Source of the DNA: Syntrophus sp963665935
Lineage (GTDB): Bacteria; Desulfobacterota; Syntrophia; Syntrophales; Syntrophaceae
Reading direction: 5' to 3'
NCBI GenBank assembly: GCA_963665935.1
Contig: OY762510.1
Coordinates: forward strand, 1,736,001-1,800,000
DNA: 64,000 nt
Part shown: one piece after another, positions 44,905-52,433 of the stretch
How positions within the stretch are numbered: position 1 is the first letter of the stretch
How the letters are laid out: each line of letters opens with the position of its first letter
Translations under genes and position numbers: made by a program
Notes under the pieces: model-generated
Databases searched by the model: none
Told to the model about the DNA's origin: nothing
Seen by the model: the letters and a program-made list of their open reading frames with translations, nothing else

Positions 44905-45531
44905 TCAGGGCCTGATCAGCAGGCCGGCCGATCTCATGGAGCCGGCGATGTCGTACATGTTGGAAATCGTCCCCACGGCGATCTGATCGGTCAGATTGAA
45001 GAAGTTCACGCAGGTTCCGCAGACCAGAATTTCCACCCCGCCCTGGGCCAGCTGCTTGATGTCTTCAAGGACATCCGAGTCTTTGACCGTCAGTTTGACG
45101 CCGGAATTATAGAAGATGATCTTGTCCGGCAGCTTGTCGAGCTCCTGCAGGGCATGGAAAAATCCGCGGAAGAGCAGCCGACCCAGCTCATCATCGCCCT
45201 GCCCCATGGCATTGGAAGTGATCAGAATAACACAGGGTCCGGAAACCGAACCTCCAGCTGTCGCCTCTTGGGCCACGTCGCACACGATGTCCGGGGATTC
45301 CGTAATTCCTTCCGCTTTCCCTTCCCGGGTCAGAGAAAGGGTCCACGTGCGGTCCTTTTCCTCTTCAACCGTTACCTGACACCCCTGAGACTTTGCCAGG
45401 CGTTTCACGTTTTCTACGGCGGCGATATTGTCCACCCGGACTTTCAACTCGTTTTGTTGTTCCAGAGCCTTTTTCGTGAGAATGACGGGCTGCGGGCAGG
45501 CCAGCCCCCGGGCATCGATAAATTCCTCCAT
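44905..45531 (-). CDS. yedF: Selenium-metabolism protein YedF (TusA-DsrE-like)
   Basis: 208 residues. Residues 1-75 are a TusA-like domain (DARGLACPQPV, Cys12). Residues about 100-208 are a DsrE-like domain with VCGTCVNFFNLTDQIAVGTISNMYDI. This two-domain form is the 'sulfurtransferase-like selenium metabolism protein YedF'. The ATG at 45531 has AAGGAG nine bases upstream; the longer frame extends into csd and is rejected. The start lies 17 bases after the csd stop. Together with the desulfurase it probably handles selenium for the selenoprotein formate dehydrogenase. Confidence 0.87.
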   Translation of the reverse strand: MEEFIDARGLACPQPVILTKKALEQQNELKVRVDNIAAVENVKRLAKSQGCQVTVEEEKDRTWTLSLTREGKAEGITESPDIVCDVAQEATAGGSVSGPCVILITSNAMGQGDDELGRLLFRGFFHALQELDKLPDKIIFYNSGVKLTVKDSDVLEDIKQLAQGGVEILVCGTCVNFFNLTDQIAVGTISNMYDIAGSMRSAGLLIRP

Positions 45532-45548
45532 GGTCTTCTTCTCCTTTT

Positions 45549-46724
45549 TCACGTTTTGCGCCGGGCCTGCGCCGCCAGGCGGCTGACTGCCTCCAGGGCA
45601 GTAGATATCTGTTCTTCCGTATTGAAAGCCCCAAGACTGAAACGTGTCGTTCCCACCGGAAACGTCCCGATGGTCCTGTGGGCCGCGGGGGCGCAATGTA
45701 ATCCGGGGCGGCACATGATGTCATCCTCTTCGTCCAGGGCCAAGGCAATATCCGCTGGGGATAACCCTTGAATGGCAAAGGAAACGATGGCAATCCGCCG
45801 GGATGGGGTTTCCGGGCCGAAGAGGACAAGCCCCGGAATGGTTTTCAGACCGTCGAGCAGCAATTCCGTGAGGTGAAACTCCTGAGCCCTTATCTTTGCG
45901 ACTCCCCGCTCCAGAACGAAGCGCACTCCCGCTTCCAGTCCGGCCAGGCCGATGGCATTGGGTGTCCCGGATTCAAATTTATCAGGCATGAAGTCCGGCT
46001 GTTCCTCGAACTCGGAGCGGCTGCCTGTCCCCCCGGTCATCAGCGGACGGATCTGATCCTCCAGCCCTTTCCTGATATACAGACCGCCGGTGCCCTGGGG
46101 GCCATAAAGAGCCTTGTGCCCCGTGAAGGCAAGGAGATCAATTTCCAGTTCCTCGACGTTCAGAGGGAAGGAGCCTGCGCACTGGGCGGCATCGACGCAG
46201 AAGATCAGGTTGTTTTTGCGGGCGATCTTACCGACCTCCATGAGCGGCATGAGCGTTCCCGTTACATTGGAGGCCGATGTCAGATATATGGCGCGAGTAT
46301 TGGGGCGCAGGGCCGGGGCAATATCCCCCGGATCCAATTCGCCCGTTGACGAACAGGGGAGAGCCGTCAGTTCAATGCCCTGTTTTTCCAGGATCCGCAA
46401 TGGACGCATGACCGAATTGTGTTCCATACTGGATGTGATGACATGGTCACCGGTCTGGAGTAGCCCGCGGGTTGCCAGATTCAGCGCCTCCGTCGCATTT
46501 TTGGTGAACACCACCTGGAGGGAGTCCTCAATTCCGAAAAGCTCTGCAACGGCTTCCCGGGCATCCAGGACAATCCGCGCCGCTTCCAGGGAAAGCCTGT
46601 GTCCTGAACGGCCCGGATTCCCGCCGCTGTATCGGAGGCAGTGCTCCATGGCCCGGAAAGTTTCTTCAGGCTTGGGCCAGGATGTGGCCGCATTATCGAA
46701 ATAGATGATGTCTTGAGAAGGCAT
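45549..46724 (-). CDS. Cysteine desulfurase / selenocysteine lyase family protein
   Basis: 391-residue PLP enzyme. DNAATSWPKPE opens the fold, HNSVMRPL and CVDAAQCAGSFPLNV hold PLP contacts, the Schiff-base Lys is in FTGHKALYGPQGTGGLY, and the catalytic Cys in MCRPGLHCAPAAH. This class differs from IscS by its CxPGLHCAPxAH loop and is commonly found beside YedF. It would liberate sulfur or selenium from cysteine or selenocysteine and pass it to YedF, the next gene in the operon. Confidence 0.88.
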   Translation of the reverse strand: MPSQDIIYFDNAATSWPKPEETFRAMEHCLRYSGGNPGRSGHRLSLEAARIVLDAREAVAELFGIEDSLQVVFTKNATEALNLATRGLLQTGDHVITSSMEHNSVMRPLRILEKQGIELTALPCSSTGELDPGDIAPALRPNTRAIYLTSASNVTGTLMPLMEVGKIARKNNLIFCVDAAQCAGSFPLNVEELEIDLLAFTGHKALYGPQGTGGLYIRKGLEDQIRPLMTGGTGSRSEFEEQPDFMPDKFESGTPNAIGLAGLEAGVRFVLERGVAKIRAQEFHLTELLLDGLKTIPGLVLFGPETPSRRIAIVSFAIQGLSPADIALALDEEDDIMCRPGLHCAPAAHRTIGTFPVGTTRFSLGAFNTEEQISTALEAVSRLAAQARRKT

Positions 46725-47032
46725 CGAGTCCTTTCCTGAAACCGCCTGCCGGGAAGAATCAAGCAGGCTATAGTTATTTCATATGGTTATGTGATTTCAG
46801 TGCCAATAAAATATTGAACCTGCCTGGAGAAGTCAAATAACGTTTTTTTATGGAACAGCCTTTTGTATTCCTTTTAGGAAAGTATTGAAGGTGGAGTTGG
46901 ATTTTTACGAAGGGAAGCTTTATGGAAGCCGGTAAATAAAAGATGCATTCAAGGGAGGAGATGATTAGGAAGGCAGGTGAAGTTTACTCATACTCCGCTG
47001 ATAATTGGCATTCCCCATGCAGTGAAAAGAGA
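46725..47032. other. Intergenic, divergent, nothing recognised
   Basis: About 300 bases between the divergent csd and Tim44-like genes. No frame of interest, hairpin or repeat stood out. Confidence 0.3.
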
Positions 47033-47059
47033 TTGACAAGGTCCTCAAGTACATAATAT
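47033..47059 (+). promoter_or_regulatory. Possible promoter of the Tim44-like gene
   Basis: TTGACA (47033-47038), 15-bp spacer, TAATAT (47054-47059), about 50 bases upstream of the ATG at 47110, with AAGGAGGG as ribosome site. Confidence 0.4.
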
Positions 47060-47109
47060 GCAAAGGACAGTGGAAAGTTTCCTGATGGAAAACAACAAGG
47101 AGGGTTCAA

Positions 47110-48096
47110 ATGAACATTTGCGGTAAGGGAAAAATGGGGCTGATGGTTTTTGCCGTATTTTTTGCGATATTTTATCTTCTTTCCTCAACGGCCGACGCGC
47201 GTGTCGGCGGAGGACGGTCCTTCGGAAGCAGGGGGTCCCGTTCCTTCAGCAGTTCACCAAGCTCTCCGTCACGATCCTACAATTATTCCCCATCGCGTCC
47301 TTCACCTTCACCTTCACCTTCACCTTATGCGGCTCCACAGCCACAACGCGGCAGCTTTTTGAGAAGCCTCGCCGGAGGTGTCCTGGGTGGAATGGCCGGT
47401 GCCTTTCTCTTCCGGAGTCTGGGCTTCGGCGGTGGAATGGGCGGTTTCGGCGGCGGGATCGGGCTGATGGATATTCTACTGCTGGGAGCCATCCTCTACG
47501 GGATTTACTGGTTTATCAAGAAGCGGCGGCAGGCGTCGACCGCCGCGAATTCCCCGATGGCCTTCGGGGGCTCGGACAGCAGGGATGCCTTCAATTCCGG
47601 CTCCTATGCTCCGCCGATCCGGGATATCCCCCCGGCGTCCGGCTATGATGCCGGTAACGGGCTGGATGCCATTCGGCAGGGAGATTATTCCTTTGATGAA
47701 AAGCGTTTCAAGGATGCTTCCCTGGACAACTTCTTTACGATCCAAGGCGCCTGGGCGAACCGCGATATGTCCGGTGTCCGAAACCTGTTGACGGATGAGA
47801 TGTATAAGACGATTCAGCAGGATGCCGATGAGCTGCGGGCGAAAAACAGGATCAACAAACTGGACAATATTGCTGTCCGTTCCGTGGAGATCACCGAAGC
47901 CTGGAAGGAAGGCGGTCAGGATTTCATTACGGTAAGATTTTTTGCCAACCTTCTGGATTACACCGTTGATGAGGCCTCCGGCGAAGTGCTTGCCGGAAGT
48001 AAGACGGAACCGGTAAAGTTCGTGGAGTTCTGGACATTTACTCGACCGGCGGGAAACAACCCCTGGCTGCTTTCCGCGATTCAACAGGAAAGTTAG
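47110..48096 (+). CDS. Tim44-like domain membrane protein
   Basis: 328 residues. An N-terminal signal or anchor (LMVFAVFFAIFYLLSS, then TADA) is followed by a Ser/Pro/Arg-rich low-complexity tract with SPSPSPSP. A hydrophobic Gly-rich segment (SLAGGVLGGMAGAFLFRSLGF) and a true TM (LMDILLLGAILYGIYWFI) ending in KKRR come next. A Tim44-like domain (about 190-328) has NFFTIQGAWANRDMSGVRNLLTDEMY and FVEFWTFTRP. Bacterial versions are inner-membrane proteins of unclear function. It overlaps the convergent cupin gene by 59 bases. Confidence 0.75.
   Translation: MNICGKGKMGLMVFAVFFAIFYLLSSTADARVGGGRSFGSRGSRSFSSSPSSPSRSYNYSPSRPSPSPSPSPYAAPQPQRGSFLRSLAGGVLGGMAGAFLFRSLGFGGGMGGFGGGIGLMDILLLGAILYGIYWFIKKRRQASTAANSPMAFGGSDSRDAFNSGSYAPPIRDIPPASGYDAGNGLDAIRQGDYSFDEKRFKDASLDNFFTIQGAWANRDMSGVRNLLTDEMYKTIQQDADELRAKNRINKLDNIAVRSVEITEAWKEGGQDFITVRFFANLLDYTVDEASGEVLAGSKTEPVKFVEFWTFTRPAGNNPWLLSAIQQES
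47299..47326 (+). repeat. CCTTCA hexanucleotide repeat
   Basis: Four perfect CCTTCA copies (47299-47322) plus CCTT, inside the Tim44-like gene. They encode Ser-Pro repeats, so copy-number change alters linker length without shifting the frame. Confidence 0.85.
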
Positions 48097-48424
48097 CCGG
48101 GAAGAAGACGGCGAGCCAGATCGTTTCCTGTGCCGGGTCGGTCCATTCCACCCGGTGCCGTACATGTGCGGGGATCAGGAGCGAATCGCCGGGTTTCAGA
48201 ATCACCCGGTCGTCTTGCCCGGAAAAACTCAAACAGGCGCTTCCCCGGAGGAGCAGGACCCATTCCTGCTCCTCCGAATCGTATTCGAACCCCGGAGGCG
48301 AAGCCTGCCCCCGGGAAATAATCCGCTCTATCCGTACCGCCGGCGTTTCCAGCAGGTTGTCGAATTTTTCTTCCCCCAGGCTGTCGGGTATCCCCTCAAA
48401 AAGATTCTGAACAGTCCTCTCCAT
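48038..48424 (-). CDS. Cupin domain protein
   Basis: 128 residues, single cupin beta-barrel. Motif 1-like SPPGFEYDSEEQEWVLLLRG with Glu and metal contacts, then motif 2 PGDSLLIPAHVRHRVEW with His. Function unknown; such proteins bind small ligands or metals. Its 3' end overlaps the Tim44-like gene on the other strand by 59 bases, and its ATG is six bases from the dGTPase stop, so the two minus-strand genes are likely co-transcribed. Confidence 0.72.
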   Translation of the reverse strand: MERTVQNLFEGIPDSLGEEKFDNLLETPAVRIERIISRGQASPPGFEYDSEEQEWVLLLRGSACLSFSGQDDRVILKPGDSLLIPAHVRHRVEWTDPAQETIWLAVFFPANFPVESRKAARGCFPPVE

Positions 48425-48430
48425 TCTTTC

Positions 48431-49633
48431 TTATTCCCGAAACTCAAACATGACCTTCTCATAAGGCTCAAACATCATCATGTGCAGATCCATGACATAG
48501 CGGTCTGTCATGCCCGAGATGTAATCCGCCAGGATTCGCCGTTTTCCGGAAGGGTCAGGCGCCTCGTCAAAACGGATCTTGAACGTCCGGGGAAGCATTT
48601 CCGGGCGTTTTTCCAAATGGTGGAAGATCCGCCGGATGATGAGTTTGCCTTTTTCGTTCATGATGCACACCTGCGGCTTTCGATAGACATTTTCAAAGAG
48701 ATAGGTTTTGAGGGCGTCGAAGTTTTCCCAGATTCCGGCAGGGGCGGCCACAATATCTTCGGGGAAGTTTCTGGCCTCTTCAACCGACGAAATCCCGTGC
48801 TGTGCGATATTGCGGGAGGTCTGTTGAATGACGGCGATGTTGGCCTCCTCGATGAGGGTCCGGACAAGGATACGGGACTGAAGGACCGTGTCGGCCTGGA
48901 GAATATCGGGATATTTGGAGCGGCAACGTTCAAAGACACGCTTTACAAGAGGATTGTCCATGTTGCGCAGATCCTTCAGGCGCAGGTACCCGGCGTTGAG
49001 AGCGTCTTCCAGATCGTGGGCGCAGTACGCCAGGGGATCGGCGATATTGACGACCTGCGCTTCCAGGGACGATCGGGGAAAGTGATGAAATTCCGAAGGG
49101 GTGTCGGGATGATCGTGGGTCGTGTTATGCCGGGCGATCCCCTCGCGGGTTTCAAAGCAGAGGTTCAGGCCATCGTAGTGCTGGTACCGTTTTTCCAGAA
49201 AATCGACGACCCGGAGACTCTGCAGGTTGTGTTCGAAACCGCCGTCATCCTTCAGGAGATCGTTGAGGGTCTCCTCGCCGGCGTGGCCAAAGGGGGGGTG
49301 ACCGAGGTCATGGGCCAGGGCAATGGCTTCACAGAGGTCTTCATTGAGCCTCAGGGCGCGGGCAAAGGTCCGGGCATGCTGGGAGACTTCCAGCGTGTGC
49401 GTGAGGCGCGTCCGGTAAAAATCCCCTTCGTTGATCAGAAAGACCTGGGTCTTGTGCTGCAGATCCTTGAAGACCTTGGAGTAAAGGATACGATCCCGGT
49501 CCCGCTGAAAACAGGAGCGGTAGTCGTCAGGCTCGTTGCCGTAAAGCGTCCGTCCAATGCTCTCGGCGCTCTTTGTCGCGTAGGGGGCAAGTTTGGTTTC
49601 TTCGGTTATTTCAATAAATTCCCTGGCTGTCAT
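48431..49633 (-). CDS. Deoxyguanosinetriphosphate triphosphohydrolase-like protein (dGTPase)
   Basis: 400-residue HD-superfamily enzyme hydrolysing dNTPs to nucleoside and triphosphate. The N-terminal RDRDRILYSKVFKDLQHKTQVF and RTRLTHTLEVSQ are family marks; HD metal residues are in AIALAHDLGHPPFGHAGEE. A later metal ligand is in VNIADPLAYCAHDLEDAL. The length suits the dgt-like group 1 or 2 proteins. The ATG at 49633 has only a weak ribosome site. Cupin follows on the same strand. Confidence 0.87.
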   Translation of the reverse strand: MTAREFIEITEETKLAPYATKSAESIGRTLYGNEPDDYRSCFQRDRDRILYSKVFKDLQHKTQVFLINEGDFYRTRLTHTLEVSQHARTFARALRLNEDLCEAIALAHDLGHPPFGHAGEETLNDLLKDDGGFEHNLQSLRVVDFLEKRYQHYDGLNLCFETREGIARHNTTHDHPDTPSEFHHFPRSSLEAQVVNIADPLAYCAHDLEDALNAGYLRLKDLRNMDNPLVKRVFERCRSKYPDILQADTVLQSRILVRTLIEEANIAVIQQTSRNIAQHGISSVEEARNFPEDIVAAPAGIWENFDALKTYLFENVYRKPQVCIMNEKGKLIIRRIFHHLEKRPEMLPRTFKIRFDEAPDPSGKRRILADYISGMTDRYVMDLHMMMFEPYEKVMFEFRE

Positions 49634-50019
49634 AGATGGAGTGACCTTTTCCTCGTTTCTTCCGCAAAGTTTATACGCCGCTTGGACCTATTGCAAGCGA
49701 TACCTGGGAAAACCAGAGGGAATTCATTTTTCGGACGGGTGGGCCTCTCTTTCTCCGGGGGAATTCCGGCAGAAAATTAGAAATTCGTGTGTTCAGCCAT
49801 GATTGGTACAAAAAAAGCATGAATCTGAATTGACGATTCAGGCTTTTTCCTGGACAGAGACCCGTTTCCCGGATGGGAAAGGACTCGATAACGGTTATGA
49901 ATTCTTCTGCTTCCTGCGCTATCTCCGATTTACGGATTTTCCCCTCGGTATTTTTCTCCGCTTTCTCGACACCAGACAACTATTTTCAGGATGGCAAGGA
50001 TTGAAGGGAGGACAGGTTC
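49634..50019. other. Divergent intergenic region with a hairpin
   Basis: About 385 bases between dgt-like (-) and fecR-like (+) genes. It contains the hairpin at 49812-49848 and several short frames without support. Confidence 0.3.
49812..49848. terminator. Terminator-like hairpin in a divergent region
   Basis: AAAAAGCATGAATC (49812-49825) pairs with GATTCAGGCTTTTT (49835-49848) with one mismatch and a 9-base loop; A and T tracts on both sides fit a bidirectional terminator. Neither neighbour ends here, so it may end antisense or a small transcript. Confidence 0.55.
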
Positions 50020-50475
50020 ATGCGGTATGTTTTTGGCGTACTTTGCCTGGTTTTATTTCTCAGCTGCAATGCCCAGGCTGCGTCGAACGAAGAAGCGGCA
50101 ACGGTTAAGAATTGTTCGGGGTCTGCATTGATTGTCCGGCAGAATATAACGCTCCCGGTCAAAAAACACGACAGGATCTTTGCCGGTGATGTGCTCCGAA
50201 CCGGCCGTGACGGAACGATGGGCGTCATTTTCAAGGACAATACCACCCTGTCCCTTGGCCCCCGCAGTGAACTGGCCATCGACGAGTTTCTCTTCTCACC
50301 GTCCCAGGGAAAACTCTCGATTGTGACCAGGATGCTCAGAGGCACCGTTGCCTACGTTTCGGGCGTCATTGCAAAGCTTTCCCCTCAAGCCGTACGTTTT
50401 GAAACCCCCACGGCAACCATCGGGATTCGCGGGACAAAGTTTCTGGTTAAAGTCGAAGGAGAGGAGATGGAATGA
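50020..50475 (+). CDS. Secreted FecR-domain protein
   Basis: 151 residues. A signal peptide (MRYVFGVLCLVLFLSCNAQA) precedes a FecR-like domain: IFAGDVLRTGRDGTMGVIFKDNTTLSLGPRSEL and TPTATIGIRGTKFLV. Stand-alone FecR-domain proteins of this kind are periplasmic and usually neighbour OmpA or LysM proteins. Its stop overlaps the OmpA gene start by four bases. Its function is unknown; it does not have the transmembrane and N-terminal region of true FecR regulators. Confidence 0.8.
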   Translation: MRYVFGVLCLVLFLSCNAQAASNEEAATVKNCSGSALIVRQNITLPVKKHDRIFAGDVLRTGRDGTMGVIFKDNTTLSLGPRSELAIDEFLFSPSQGKLSIVTRMLRGTVAYVSGVIAKLSPQAVRFETPTATIGIRGTKFLVKVEGEEME

Positions 50476-51119
50476 AATATCCGACGATCATACTCCCTGG
50501 CTTGGTCCTGCTGCTCTTTCTGGTAGCCTGTGCAACCCCGGAGGTCAAAACTCAGGCCGCCCCTGTTCCTGCTGATACAGCTAGAACTCAGGTTGTTCTT
50601 CTGCCCGACCCTGACGGAAAGGTGGGAGAAATCACCCTCAAGAATAAAGGCGGGGTGCAGAGGATCACCAAAGCCGGGCATATGGCGGAGACAGGGGACG
50701 CGGTTCCCGCCGGCTCCTCTCAGGCCCCGATGGCCAAGGAGGATATTGACAAGATCTATGGGGCTGCCCTTTCCGCACTGCCGGAGCGTCCGAAAACCTT
50801 CATCCTTTATTTCAGAACGGATTCCACCGAACTGACGGAAACATCGCGGAAAACTCTCTCTTCCGTCAAGAATGCCGTCGATTCCCGGCAATCACAGGAT
50901 ATCAGTGTCATTGGTCATACGGACAGAACAGGGAAGAAACCGTATAATTTTTCCCTCTCCCGCAGCCGGGCTTTAAAAGTCAAGAAAATCCTTGTTTCAA
51001 CAGGCGTAAACCCTGCCACCATTGAAATCGGATACCATGGAGAAGCCAATCCCCTGATCAAAACCCCCGATGGCGTTGCGGAGCCGAGAAATCGGAGGGT
51101 CGAGGTGACCGTCCGGTAA
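50472..51119 (+). CDS. OmpA-family lipoprotein
   Basis: 215 residues. Signal peptide with lipobox LVACATPE (Cys20). Residues about 95-215 are an OmpA C-terminal peptidoglycan-binding domain: FILYFRTDSTELTETSRKTL, VIGHTDRTGKKPYNFSLSRSRALKV and NRRVEVTVR. The diaminopimelate-binding Asp (GHTDR) and Arg (SRSRA) are present. ATGA overlap with the FecR-like gene shows translational coupling. Confidence 0.85.
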   Translation: MKYPTIILPGLVLLLFLVACATPEVKTQAAPVPADTARTQVVLLPDPDGKVGEITLKNKGGVQRITKAGHMAETGDAVPAGSSQAPMAKEDIDKIYGAALSALPERPKTFILYFRTDSTELTETSRKTLSSVKNAVDSRQSQDISVIGHTDRTGKKPYNFSLSRSRALKVKKILVSTGVNPATIEIGYHGEANPLIKTPDGVAEPRNRRVEVTVR

Positions 51120-51311
51120 TTATTCTCTTATTCAGCCGCTATCCCCTGTGGTTCTCTGCTTGATGCAGTGTTTTTATCTTTTTCCCTTTCTTGAACGTTC
51201 CGCAAAATGAAGAAATCCTACCCTTCGAAGGGAGGGTTGAGGAACTTCAGGCGCAAGAAGAAGGTCGGACAGAGTTATCGGATTGTATTTGCAAGGGGAT
51301 ACGAATGATAT

Positions 51312-51341
51312 AGGACGGCAGTCTGTCTAGACTACCGTCCT
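51312..51341. terminator. Strong hairpin between convergent genes
   Basis: AGGACGGCAGTCT (51312-51324) pairs with AGACTACCGTCCT (51329-51341), one mismatch, 4-base loop. It lies between the OmpA (+) and VPLPG-CTERM (-) stop codons. T runs are weak. Confidence 0.55.
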
Positions 51342-51371
51342 GATCTTTCAAGGATTGAAACGGTTGGGCTT

Positions 51372-52079
51372 CTACTTCTTGAATTTTCTCCTTATGACCG
51401 CCAAACCGGCAAGACCGGGACCGAGAAAGAGAATCGCGCCGGGCAGAGGAACGGGCTTGGCTGCTGTGATGAGGTAAGCTTCTGCGAGTTCCATATACGC
51501 CCCGGCGTGGTAATTGTCACCAAGTTGAAGAAACAGTTTGCTGTCGGCGAGTCTGTCCCACGTCGCCGTCCCATAAGACGCAGTGCCATGGAGGAAGTCC
51601 GTGCCGCCGTAGCCAGCGTAACTGTAACTGTAATCATAACCCGTTGGGGAGAACTTAAGTTCCGTATAAAGCCACGTGTTATCGGAAATTTGGTATCCCA
51701 CATAGTGCCATGCAACAGTAAATGCACTGGAATTAGTAACCGTACCTGCCGCGTCACGGGTTCCTACATAGATTCCGGCATAACTGCCGTTCCCATTTAG
51801 TTTCCACTGAAAGCGCAATGTGGCATCATGGAAATCATAATCCGGCGTGGTTTCGAGTCCCAGTATCCAGTTTGTGCCTCCGGTGGCCGTGGTCTTTGTT
51901 CCTACGAGATGACCCTCCAAATTCTGCATTACAGTTGCAGGGGCTGTGTTCCAGACGCCGAGAGTATAACGGTCCCAGTCTGCAGGATTCAGGGAAACGT
52001 TGATAACCGCCGCAGAGGCCATCATAGGTATGCCAACGATCAATAGAAGAACACCTAAGATAGAGCTGACCTTCTTCAT
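51372..52079 (-). CDS. VPLPG-type C-terminal sorting signal protein
   Basis: 235 residues. Signal peptide MKKVSSILGVLLLIVGIPMMASA, a beta-rich central domain of lectin/LamG-like look (YDFHDATLRFQWKLNGNGSYAGIYVG), and a C-terminal tripartite signal: KPVPLPGAILFLGPGLAGL then RRKFKK. This is the VPLPA/PEP-CTERM arrangement recognised by exosortases, so it is probably an extracellular matrix-linked protein. No exosortase gene is in the window. GGGAGGAA precedes the start. Confidence 0.8.
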   Translation of the reverse strand: MKKVSSILGVLLLIVGIPMMASAAVINVSLNPADWDRYTLGVWNTAPATVMQNLEGHLVGTKTTATGGTNWILGLETTPDYDFHDATLRFQWKLNGNGSYAGIYVGTRDAAGTVTNSSAFTVAWHYVGYQISDNTWLYTELKFSPTGYDYSYSYAGYGGTDFLHGTASYGTATWDRLADSKLFLQLGDNYHAGAYMELAEAYLITAAKPVPLPGAILFLGPGLAGLAVIRRKFKK

Positions 52080-52433
52080 AAGTTCCTCCCTTCTTTAAGA
52101 ACATCGTAATAGTTGCATTAGCAAGCATCTGAGCTGAGCAGTCTATGCCTTCTTAAACCCAGGCTTACCCTTGTCGCTATACTTAAACCCCATGATATAA
52201 ATACAGGATGATAAATCGTTATACAATCGGGCAAACTACTGATTTATTGTTAAAAAAATCGGTATGACAGGATAAAATCGGGATTAGCTGGGTAAGTGTA
52301 AGGATTAATCCATAATTCCTTCTGAGCGGATAGCCGTCATTTGGTTATGGCGGCTATCTGTTATGTTCCATTCTCCATGCTTTTTTCCCATGATGGCGGG
52401 CATGACAGCATTTTGCCATTTTTCTCTCGGTGA
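52080..52433. other. Intergenic with a 12-bp-stem hairpin
   Basis: GATAGCCGTCAT (52329-52340) and ATGGCGGCTATC (52347-52358) form a full stem with one G-U pair and a 6-base loop, about 75 bases after the PDZ-CsgG stop. No T run follows. The rest is AT-rich and probably holds the promoter of the VPLPG-CTERM gene. Confidence 0.4.

Noticed and set aside
44660..44986. 108-codon + strand gene
   Set aside because: It runs antisense into yedF and has no known relative; kept only as an unassigned frame.
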